Assembly (NCBI GenBank): GCA_963663265.2
Contig: CAXXXM010000002.1
Coordinates: 1,736,001 to 1,800,000 of the forward strand
Direction of reading: 5' to 3'
DNA length: 64,000 bases
Source: JAEXOD01 sp963663265
GTDB taxonomy: Bacteria > Bacteroidota > Ignavibacteria > Ignavibacteriales > Melioribacteraceae
A program made the position numbers and the translations under genes. Below the pieces are notes generated by a model that saw only the letters and a list, made by a program, of their open reading frames with translations, had not been told where the DNA came from and did not search any database. Below, one piece after another: positions 18,201 to 25,936 of the stretch; the stretch's first letter is position 1, and every line of letters starts with the position of its first letter.

Positions 18201-19931
18201 ATGAAAAATAAAAAAGCATTAATTTATTCGAGTGTAGCAGTTGTTGTTATAGCAGTTGTACTTTATTTTGTATTTAGAAAAAACTTATCAGAACAGATAG
18301 TTATTCCATATATTTCACACCAATTGCCTGCAATTGATCCTCATTTACCTAATTCAAATCCCTTAGCTGATAAGTTAGATGAAGTTGAATTTGATGGCTT
18401 GTTTAACATTTCTGCTAATGCAAGCGGAATTATATATGAAGATGGTTTAGGCACCTTATTGGGAATTGATGAAAACAATATCGTTTCAATAAAACTTGTT
18501 ACCGGTGCAAAATGGAATGATAGTTATAAGGTAACTGTTGATGGTAAAGAAGTTAAAGTAACTGATGGAAACGTTAATTTATTTTCTGCCGAAGATGTTA
18601 ATTTTACATTAAAAAGAATTCAGAATTTAGGAAGTTTATCTCCTGATTATATCTTGGTTTCTCAGGCTATGAATGAAATAGGCTTTGAAGGTCCCGATGC
18701 AGATAATATAATTCGTTTTAAATTTAAAGGGGATAGAATTTGGACAGAAGTTGATATTAAAGAAGTTTTATCGTTTAAAATATTACCAAAAAATAGTGAG
18801 CTGAACGCATTAAATTATGCTGTTGGTACAAGCAACTATATGCCTATTCCAAATGAAAAAGGGACACCAAGTTTTTACAAAACTCCAACTGGAAAAGCAA
18901 CAATTCCATTTGTAAATTTGGCTCCATTTGTAGATAACAGTACTTTTACAACTGAATTAAGCAATACAAATATTAACGTGTTACTTGATACTCCTTTTGG
19001 AGCACTTTCATCCATTTTAGGAGATAAAGAGGATTATTTTTATAAATCAAGTATCAGCACAACATTTTTTGCGGTTTTATTTAATACTCAGCGTTTAAAT
19101 TCAAGTCAACGTTATGCTGTTAAAAATTTAATTAATAATAAAAAGGTACTTGAAAGATTTTACAAAGTTGGTACAGAACAACAAAGAAGTATTGTTGATT
19201 ATAAGGGGAATAAAAACAATTATTACGATTATTTAAATTATAGTGTATTCCCAAAATCAACGTATTATGTTGAAGAACAAATTGTAATGCCAAGAGTACC
19301 TGATTATAATGTTGACTTAGGAATTCTTCCTGATACAGTAAGAATTGCAGCTTGTGTTAACTATGGGTATAGAGAAGAATATTCTGAATTAATTGAGATA
19401 CTCAATGATCCTAAAATAACAAAAGGAAAGATTAAAGTAAAAGCAGTTCAAAACAATGAAATCAAATCAGGTAATTATGATGCTGTTTTAGTAGCGTTTA
19501 CAGGATATAGAAGCAACTTTTTGTTTGATTTGTATGACGTTTTCTTTAGAGAACCAAATTTGGAAGCATACAAAATTAATTTAAGAACAAAAGAAGATGG
19601 TGCAGGTAAATCGATGTTGGATTATTCTTCTTTACGTGGGGATAATAACTTCTGCCGAATTAATTTAAATGCTTCTACTGAAGAAACTGAATCGCTAAAA
19701 ATGCTTGCTGATTATATTTATGGTTTTATGTCAACACGAGAAATTGGTGATAAACAGGCTTATGCAGAAAGAATTGATGCTCTTGAAAACGAATTGAACT
19801 TGGGTGCTTGGTTGTTTTCGGTTCCATCGCTCGCATATTTTAGTACACAATTTGATCAAAAAAGTATTAACTTATATGGTGTAGCTTCACAGCTTTCTAC
19901 AATTGAAAAGTGGAAAGAGAAGAAAAAATAA
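18201..19931 (+). CDS. Membrane-anchored peptide-type ABC substrate-binding protein (SBP family 5)
   Basis: The start at ATG 18201 follows AAGAGG by six bases; the frame itself opens with TTG at 18183. The 576-residue protein has an N-terminal membrane segment (KKALIYSSVAVVVIAVVLYFVF) and no lipobox, so it is probably held in the inner membrane by that helix. The body is a divergent SBP_bac_5 (DppA/OppA-type) domain: LPAIDPHLPNSNPLADKLDEVEFDGLF matches the family N-terminus, and FSAEDVNFTLKRI matches the family motif in which T/S-AxDVxFTL recurs. The usual ligand is a peptide or nickel chelate, but the divergence prevents a prediction. It is followed by 3.2 kb of repeats plus an IS before the rest of the transporter. 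Confidence 0.75.
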   Translation: MKNKKALIYSSVAVVVIAVVLYFVFRKNLSEQIVIPYISHQLPAIDPHLPNSNPLADKLDEVEFDGLFNISANASGIIYEDGLGTLLGIDENNIVSIKLVTGAKWNDSYKVTVDGKEVKVTDGNVNLFSAEDVNFTLKRIQNLGSLSPDYILVSQAMNEIGFEGPDADNIIRFKFKGDRIWTEVDIKEVLSFKILPKNSELNALNYAVGTSNYMPIPNEKGTPSFYKTPTGKATIPFVNLAPFVDNSTFTTELSNTNINVLLDTPFGALSSILGDKEDYFYKSSISTTFFAVLFNTQRLNSSQRYAVKNLINNKKVLERFYKVGTEQQRSIVDYKGNKNNYYDYLNYSVFPKSTYYVEEQIVMPRVPDYNVDLGILPDTVRIAACVNYGYREEYSELIEILNDPKITKGKIKVKAVQNNEIKSGNYDAVLVAFTGYRSNFLFDLYDVFFREPNLEAYKINLRTKEDGAGKSMLDYSSLRGDNNFCRINLNASTEETESLKMLADYIYGFMSTREIGDKQAYAERIDALENELNLGAWLFSVPSLAYFSTQFDQKSINLYGVASQLSTIEKWKEKKK

Positions 19932-19997
19932 AATAAATTAAAGTTAATTGTTGAAATTTTCGATAATTGATTAATTTACGTTGATATTATAAGGTGA

Positions 19998-20140
19998 TTT
20001 CTGCTAATGAGGAACTCACCCCGATTACTTTTGGCTAACGCCACGTAATCTGTCCCTCTTAAAAATTGAGGGGCAAGTAGATTGTGTTCTTTTAGAATGT
20101 TTATGTAGTATGATGGTGAGACCAAAGGTGTTTCATGATT
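19998..20140. repeat. Decayed CTCACCCC-type palindromic element
   Basis: The stretch opens with GAGGAACTCACCCCGATTAC, continues with CACGTAATCTGTCCCTC and the reverse-complementary GAGGGGCAAGTAGATTGTG. Similar CTCAYCCCC...GAGGTGAGT ends frame better-preserved copies near 5700 and 34330-34450. No gene is present. Confidence 0.4.
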
Positions 20141-21107
20141 GGGGAATATTACGCTGGGCGGTCATGGTCGTACCATGACCGAATGAATTTACTGTAAATA
20201 CCAGCGTTTTTGATAAAAGCTTGTGTCACGGTGAGACCGTGACACCCGAGATCGGGTTCGTTGAACTTTGTAACAAACTCGACCGTGACACCCATGTTAA
20301 AGGATGTGGATGGTAAAGCAAATAAAAAAGAACATGTCGCCCCTCTGGGGCTTAATGTATCTCTTTTCACGCTTTTACTATTAACATTTCGTCCCGTAAA
20401 CGGGACTGATTAGTTGAAGACTATTGATTGTTTTGAGTTAAAAACATAATAATATGGTAAAGAAAAATAATCCCATGGCGGTCATGGTTGTACCATGACC
20501 GATTAGGATTTGTAATAATGCAGCCAAGAAATAGTGTTATTTGAAAATAAAAGTAGTGTCACGGTGAGACCGTGACACCCGAGATCGGGTTCGTTGAACT
20601 TTGTAACAAACTCGACCGTGACACCCATGTTAAAGGATGTGGATGGTAAAGCAAATAAAAAAGAACATGTCGCCCCTCTGGGGCTTAATGTATCTCTTTT
20701 CACGCTTTTACTATTAACATTTCGTCCCGTAAACGGGACTGATTAGTTGAAGACTATTGATTGTTTTGAGTTAAAAACATAATAATATGGTAAAGAAAAA
20801 TAATCCCATGGCGGTTATGGTCGTACCATGACCGATTAGGATTTGTAATAATGCAGCCAAGAAATAGTGTTATTTGAAAATAAAAGTAGTGTCACGGTGA
20901 GACCATGACACCCGAGATCGGTTTCGCTGAACTTTGCAACAAACTCGACCGTGACACCCATGTTAAAGGATGTGGATGGTAAAGCAAATAAAAAAGAACA
21001 TGTCGCCCCTCTGGGGCTTAATGTATCTCTTTTCACGCTTTTACTGTATAGTCCTGAAATAGGTTGACTCAAAAAACAATAAAAGTCAACCAAAACAAGG
21101 ACAAAAC

Positions 21108-21530
21108 ATGAAAAGAGAAGAAAAAGTAATAGTAACTGAAAAGAAAGTAAAATATTTTTCAGATGATTTTAAGAAAGAAATAATAAGAGAAGTTCTTTCA
21201 GGAAAATACACAAAAACAGAAGCCCAGCAAATATATGGAATTGGAGGAAATAGTAGTATATTAACATGGATGAGAAAATTTAACTTAGCACCCAAATATA
21301 ATCCACCTAATAAACCACCAACGCCAGTAATTCCAATGAGTCCAATCGTAGAAAATGGGTTTGAAGAACTAACAAAAGACGAAAAAATAAGAGTATTAGA
21401 AAAAGCATTAGAAATCGAAAAAACCAAAACGATGCTATATGAAACAATGATAGAAATAGCAGAAAAAGAATACGGATTAGCTATAAAAAAAAAGTCAGAA
21501 CCGAAACGATCCAAAAAGTTAAATCGTTAA
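21108..21530 (+). CDS. IS3-family transposase OrfA
   Basis: The 140-residue OrfA has an N-terminal helix-turn-helix (YFSDDFKKEIIREVLSGKYTKTEAQQIYGI...SSILTWMRKF) and a C-terminal coiled coil (DEKIRVLEKALEIEKTKTMLYETMIEIAEKE), the normal arrangement for IS3 OrfA. It binds the element's ends and regulates transposition. Near its end the run of nine A then G (21485-21494) contains the heptamer A-AAA-AAG in the OrfA frame, the classic -1 slippage site of IS3 elements. Beyond it the -1 frame is open into OrfB with no stop, so an OrfAB fusion transposase should be made. AACGAT...ATCGTT just downstream could form a weak stimulatory stem. Confidence 0.9.
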   Translation: MKREEKVIVTEKKVKYFSDDFKKEIIREVLSGKYTKTEAQQIYGIGGNSSILTWMRKFNLAPKYNPPNKPPTPVIPMSPIVENGFEELTKDEKIRVLEKALEIEKTKTMLYETMIEIAEKEYGLAIKKKSEPKRSKKLNR

Positions 21531-21541
21531 AAGAGGGAAAA

Positions 21542-22465
21542 TTGAAAATAAAGGATTTAACCAAATTACTTGGCTATAGCAAACAATCGTATTACAAACA
21601 ACTGGAACGAGAAGATAAAAAAAGCCTAAATGAAGGCTTGATAGTTGACCTTGTCCTAAATAAAAGGAAACTATGGAAAAAAGGAAGCGGAAGGAATTTA
21701 TTTGCTTGTCTACAGCCTGAATTTAAGCGACATGGAATATCAATTGGCAGGGATAAATTCTTTAAGTTATTAAGAGAATACAACTTACTAATAAAAAGCA
21801 AACATAGAAAAACAAGCACAACTAACAGTTATCATAATTTTCACAAGTATCCAAACTTAATAAAAGAATTAAAAGTAGCAAGAATAAATCAAGTATTGGT
21901 ATGTGATATAACATATTTATATTTACGAGAAAGTGATAGTTTTGCATATTTATTTTTAGTAACAGATTTGTTTTCAAGGAAAATACTTGGCTACAATGTA
22001 AGTTCAGATTTATCGGCAAAATCAGCCATAAAGACATTAACAATGGCATTAAAGAACATGAGTGATATAAAAGAGTGCATACATCACTCAGATAGAGGCA
22101 TACAGTATTGTTCAAACCAATATACCGAATTACTAAAGAAAAATAATATTGCAATAAGTATGACAGAACATTCAGATCCATTAGAAAATGCTGTAGCAGA
22201 AAGAATAAATAAAACTATAAAAGAAGAATTTACAGAAGAAAAGCAAATCAGTTTTAGTAATTATAAAGAAGCTAAAAATAAAATAGCCAAGATAATTGAT
22301 TTTTATAATAACGAAAGACCTCACAGATCTTTGGAAATGTATACACCAAAAATGGCTTATGAATTAAACATAGAACTTAAAAGAAAATGGAAGCCTTATT
22401 ATAAAGATTATTCTAAAATTAATAAAATAACTATTCCTTCTAATTTGGAGTATTCTTATATTTAA
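21542..22465 (+). CDS. IS3-family transposase OrfB (DDE integrase)
   Basis: This 307-residue integrase-core protein carries the DDE triad: Asp122 in CDITYLY, Asp184 in HHSDRGIQYCS, and Glu220 in ENAVAERINKTIKEEF, with 35 residues between the last two and the family's Lys seven residues after Glu. The N-terminal part (about 1-100) includes the HTH_21-type helical domain with SGRNLFACLQPEFKRHGISIGRDKF. The marked start is a TTG at 21542, but the main product is probably the OrfAB fusion made by -1 frameshifting at 21488-21494. The frame is intact, so the element may be active. Confidence 0.9.
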   Translation: MKIKDLTKLLGYSKQSYYKQLEREDKKSLNEGLIVDLVLNKRKLWKKGSGRNLFACLQPEFKRHGISIGRDKFFKLLREYNLLIKSKHRKTSTTNSYHNFHKYPNLIKELKVARINQVLVCDITYLYLRESDSFAYLFLVTDLFSRKILGYNVSSDLSAKSAIKTLTMALKNMSDIKECIHHSDRGIQYCSNQYTELLKKNNIAISMTEHSDPLENAVAERINKTIKEEFTEEKQISFSNYKEAKNKIAKIIDFYNNERPHRSLEMYTPKMAYELNIELKRKWKPYYKDYSKINKITIPSNLEYSYI

Positions 22466-23121
22466 TTAATAAAAAAAGTCAACCTATTTCAGGACTATAC
22501 ATACTATTAACATTTCGTCCCGTAAACGGGACTGATTAGTTGAAGACTATTGATTGTTTTGAGTTAAAAACATAATAATATGGTAAAGAAAAATAATCCC
22601 ATGGCGGTCATGGTCGTACCATGACCGATTAGGATTTGTAATAATACAGCCAGGAGAATAGTGTTATTTGAAAATAAAAGTAGTGTCACGGTGAGACCGT
22701 GACACCCGAGATCGAGTTCGTTGAACTTTGCAACAAACTCGACCGAAGACACCCATGTTGAAGGGATGTGGATGGTAAAGCGAATAAAAAAGAACATGTC
22801 GCCCCTCTGGGGCTTAATGTATCTCTTTTCACGCTTTTACTATTAACATTTCGTCCCGTAAACGGGACTGATTAGTTGAAGACTATTGATTGTTTTGAGT
22901 TAAAAACATAATAATATGGTAAAGAAAAATAATCCCATGGCGGTCATGGTCGTACCATGACCGATTAGGATTTGTAATAATGCAGCCAAGAGAATAGTGT
23001 TATTTGAAAATAAAAGTAGTGTCACGGTGAGACCGTGACACCCCAGAACTGAATTCCCGAGTTTTACAATAAACATTCATCAATATCATTAAATAAATTA
23101 TTATAAATATTAAATAAAATA

Positions 23122-23952
23122 ATGACAAAACAAATTTTAATTATTCTAATATTTTTTGCATCCTTTGTTTATGCACAATCGATACGCGATTTTGTGTTAA
23201 TTGAAAACCCTACTCAATTAACTATTTATAATAAATATAAACAACCAATATCCGAAAAAGAAAAAAAACTTTTTACATCATTTAAACCGCTGCAAATTGT
23301 TAAAAGGAGCGGTGTATTTAATGATGCTGTTAGAGGATATATGGAAATTGAACTAAATAACAGCACCTTTTTTATTGTAAAATTGGCTGATGGTGATTAT
23401 TATGGTAAAAAAGCATCCGGCGAATGGTTCTTTTATGAAGATTCAAAAACTTTTTACGATACTATTAAAATAGAACGAAAAATAGAATACACCAATGTTA
23501 AAAAGAATAAAACCGGTTATTTGGAAAAAGATGAATTGTTAGTTAGAATATTTGAAAGTGGTAAAGAGATTTATTGCAAAGTTACAAAAAGCAATAAATA
23601 TGTTTGGATAAAAAATAGCAAAGATGATGGTTATATTATTATAAATAATAAAATAAAAGTAAGTAAAGATATTAGCGGGGAAATAAAAAATAAAATAAGC
23701 CAAAAGTTTTATGAAAGTAACGCATTAATGGAAAAAATTGTAAGCTATTTTAATAAAGAAACAAATAAGAATAATAAAGCCCCAAAATGGGTGGTTGATT
23801 ATTCAAAAAAAGAAATAATTGCCAAACTTTCTAATTCTGATAAAAATTTTGATAATAGTACGCGATATCTTGCAAATCAAATTGAAAACATAATTTTAGG
23901 AACCGGATTAAAATTGAAAACTGAATCCAATATTATCTTAATAGGATACTGA
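23122..23952 (+). CDS. Unknown exported protein of the ABC importer cluster
   Basis: The 276-residue protein has a signal peptide (MTKQILIILIFFASFVYA-QS) without a lipobox, so it is probably periplasmic. The body is Lys/Asn/Tyr-rich. Residues 20-190 look like several short beta strands (KRSGVFNDAVRGYMEIELNNSTFFIVKLADGDYYGKK), and a helical part with AKLSNSDKNFDNSTRYLANQIENIILGTGLKLK follows. I recognise no family. Its stop lies four bases before a DppB-like permease gene, so it is the first gene of the downstream transporter block. It may be a periplasmic component of the importer. Confidence 0.65.
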   Translation: MTKQILIILIFFASFVYAQSIRDFVLIENPTQLTIYNKYKQPISEKEKKLFTSFKPLQIVKRSGVFNDAVRGYMEIELNNSTFFIVKLADGDYYGKKASGEWFFYEDSKTFYDTIKIERKIEYTNVKKNKTGYLEKDELLVRIFESGKEIYCKVTKSNKYVWIKNSKDDGYIIINNKIKVSKDISGEIKNKISQKFYESNALMEKIVSYFNKETNKNNKAPKWVVDYSKKEIIAKLSNSDKNFDNSTRYLANQIENIILGTGLKLKTESNIILIGY

Positions 23953-23956
23953 TATT

Positions 23957-25078
23957 ATGCGGAAAAAACAATTTGAGCATATTGTAAGTATTCTGTTTGT
24001 TACTGTAACGTTAATATTTGTGTATAATCTTCTTCCATCAAATAAACAGCTTGATAAGGATGCAGATGCTATTGTAACAAAATATTATAACTCTAACCTT
24101 GTTGATTTTAGCGATTCCTATCAAAAGAATTTGTTTCAGGATGTGCTTAATGTTTATTATCCAAATGATAAAGAAAAAAATCAACAAATTGTTTATGAAA
24201 TTGATGAATTGCGAATACGGAAGTTTACAGATCCAAATGCTAAAACCGGTATGGTTGATAAAGGTTTAACTTGGGGAAAAATAACAAGCATTCTAAGTAT
24301 GTATTTTGTCTTTTTATTTGTTTATATAATAGTGATGATTGTTATTCACTATTTGGCACAAAGCTTTGCAATTATACGTTTTGTTAAAATTAAACAGGGA
24401 AGAAAATCATACTTAAACGAAACAATAAGTTATTTTGCGGAATATGCAAAAAAAGAGAATCCAAAAAATAAAAAAACAGAAAGTTTAAAAAAAGCCGGTT
24501 ACAGTTTTGTTAAAGGAGTTGGCAAAACAGTTGGATATATAATGTTGTTTTCGCCTGCATATGTTGTTGCTTATTCATTCAAAACCAGTTTTAGTACGGA
24601 TTCGTTGCCCTTTATGATTTTGCTTGCAGTAATGACTAATGGGTTATTGATAAATTATGCATATAAATTTTATTCATTGTTAGTTGCAGAAAGCAAAAGC
24701 GGCTATGTGGAAACAGCCATTGTAAAGGGATTGGATAATAATTATAACACTCCTCAGTTTGCTTATAAAAACATATTTAAGTTTAACAAAAAATTCAGCA
24801 ACCATATTTTTCAACATATTTATTTAAATGCTAAGTACAAAAACACGTTAAATATTAAAGAGCTTTCCGCATTATTAATTACCGGATTAATAATAATTGA
24901 AATGGCGTTAAACATTCAAGGTTATATTTGTTACGAGCTTTTACAAAACGTACTGTTTAAACAGTATGATGTTGTAATATTTATTGTGTTGTTACTTTTT
25001 ATTACTGTAAAACTAATGGAAATGTTTGTAGATTATTGGTATTATCATTATTCAAAGCGATATGAAAACAAAGATTGA
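23957..25078 (+). CDS. Divergent DppB-like ABC permease
   Basis: The 373-residue protein follows the DppB/OppB topology: an N-terminal helix (9-27), a periplasmic segment (28-108), then about five helices (113-137, 188-208, 216-237, 305-327, 334-356). The permease loop that contacts the ATPase is recognisable as ETAIVKGLDNNYNTPQFAYKNIF, corresponding to the family's RTARAKG-LSxxxVxxxHxLRN. The C-terminus GLIIIEMALNIQGYICYELL, then QYDVVIFIVLLLF, aligns with DppB's VETxFxxPGxGxLLxxAIxxRDYPVVQGxVLL. It is strongly diverged (no LRPG start). It overlaps the next gene by 17 bases, as expected for a paired permease. Confidence 0.75.
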   Translation: MRKKQFEHIVSILFVTVTLIFVYNLLPSNKQLDKDADAIVTKYYNSNLVDFSDSYQKNLFQDVLNVYYPNDKEKNQQIVYEIDELRIRKFTDPNAKTGMVDKGLTWGKITSILSMYFVFLFVYIIVMIVIHYLAQSFAIIRFVKIKQGRKSYLNETISYFAEYAKKENPKNKKTESLKKAGYSFVKGVGKTVGYIMLFSPAYVVAYSFKTSFSTDSLPFMILLAVMTNGLLINYAYKFYSLLVAESKSGYVETAIVKGLDNNYNTPQFAYKNIFKFNKKFSNHIFQHIYLNAKYKNTLNIKELSALLITGLIIIEMALNIQGYICYELLQNVLFKQYDVVIFIVLLLFITVKLMEMFVDYWYYHYSKRYENKD

Positions 25079-25934
25079 AATATTAAAACAAATAGATGAC
25101 CAGAACGATGTTAAATGGCTTCTTTTCTGGTTAATTGGAATTCAAGTTATGCTTGTGTGGAATAATTTATTCCTTAATTCTCCTGCTTTTTCGTTGTTGA
25201 AAGAAGCATTTTTTAATTCATTTAAAATCGGGTTTATTGTGATAGTATTTTCGTTATTACTATCATGGGGAATGATAAACTTTTCATTATATTTAAAAAA
25301 CAGGAATAACTGGATATACCACTATTTATTCACGTTTGTAATAAATATGATTCGTTCAATCCCTCAAATTTTAGGAGTGTTAATTGGATATATAGTTTTA
25401 ACATTCATTTTAAATAATGAAATGTTAAAATCGGAATTTATGGTGATTGTTTTTATTGGGTTTGTTATTAGCTTTTTTGTGTTTTTAGAAATGTTTGATA
25501 CAATGGAAAATAGAATTGAACAGTTTAAGAAAAATGATTTTTATCCGGCAATGCTTGTCAGCGGAATAAGTGAGTATAGAATTGTTAATGTTGAGATATT
25601 TTATAAAAATAGTTTGGGTTACATTTTCCATAAACTTATTTCTATGTTTGGTGTTGCTCTGTTTTTGCAATGTAGTATTGATTTTATTATTTCGGTAGGA
25701 CTTTCAACTGATGTAAGTTTGAGTAACTTTCCAATAACACTTGGTTCTCTTTTGGCTAAAATGGATAGTAAACAAGATATTCTGGCAATAGGAAAAACAT
25801 TAACGGATCCTTTGTATGGAATTAATTTGTTTTTTGAGCATTTGCAGGGAATTTCAGCCGCATTTATTATTGTGTTTACATTAATGAGTATTTTTAAAAT
25901 TTCAAATGGTTTTGTTAAAAGAATAAGCAGATAA
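25062..25934 (+). CDS. Divergent DppC-like ABC permease
   Basis: The 290-residue protein has about six helices (near 18-40, 50-75, 95-118, 122-145, 185-210, 255-278). Family landmarks are MIRSIPQILGVLIGYI, typical of binding-protein-dependent permeases, the coupling-loop segment FYPAMLVSGISEYRIVNVEIFYKN (compare DppC EYVxAARALGASxxRIIxRHIxPN), and the C-terminal LYGINLFFEHLQGISAAFIIVFTLMSI (compare PGxAIALTVLAFNLLGDGLRD). It should pair with the DppB-like protein to form the channel. Only two bases separate its stop from the ATPase gene. Confidence 0.75.
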   Translation: MKTKIEILKQIDDQNDVKWLLFWLIGIQVMLVWNNLFLNSPAFSLLKEAFFNSFKIGFIVIVFSLLLSWGMINFSLYLKNRNNWIYHYLFTFVINMIRSIPQILGVLIGYIVLTFILNNEMLKSEFMVIVFIGFVISFFVFLEMFDTMENRIEQFKKNDFYPAMLVSGISEYRIVNVEIFYKNSLGYIFHKLISMFGVALFLQCSIDFIISVGLSTDVSLSNFPITLGSLLAKMDSKQDILAIGKTLTDPLYGINLFFEHLQGISAAFIIVFTLMSIFKISNGFVKRISR

Positions 25935-25936
25935 CT

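Larger units (their letters stand above)
21045..22501 (+). mobile_element. Intact IS3-family insertion sequence
   Basis: The element is 1457 bases long, starts TG and ends CA, and has perfect 25-base terminal inverted repeats (TGTATAGTCCTGAAATAGG... at 21045; reverse complement at the right end). It is flanked by a three-base target duplication TAC (21042-21044 and 22502-22504): neighbouring repeat units read CGCTTTTACTATTAAC uninterrupted, which gives the empty site directly. It encodes OrfA and OrfB in overlapping phases. Near the left end GGTTGACT (21062-21069) and AGTCAACC (21084-21091) can form a hairpin ahead of orfA, which could block read-through from outside promoters. Confidence 0.95.
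20146..23060. repeat. Tandem array of five ~333-bp repeat units, interrupted by an IS3 element
   Basis: Using the palindrome GTGTCACGGT-GAG-ACCGTGACAC as a marker, copies begin at 20223, 20556, 20889, 22683 and 23019. Spacing is 333, 333, 334 (after removing the 1460 bases of IS plus target duplication) and 336. Each unit holds GGTCATGGT-CGT-ACCATGACC, the marker palindrome, ACATGTCG + CCCC-TCT-GGGG, and ACATTTCG + GTCCCGT-AA-ACGGGAC. The short minus-strand reading frames that recur in each unit are by-products of the near-identical copies, not genes. The array sits between the binding-protein gene and the rest of the ABC operon. Confidence 0.9.

Noticed and set aside
20149..21093. Recurring minus-strand frames beginning MKRDTLSPRGATCS in the tandem array
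   Set aside because: They lie inside near-identical repeat units, so their conservation only reflects copy identity; they cross palindromes and lack ribosome-binding sites.
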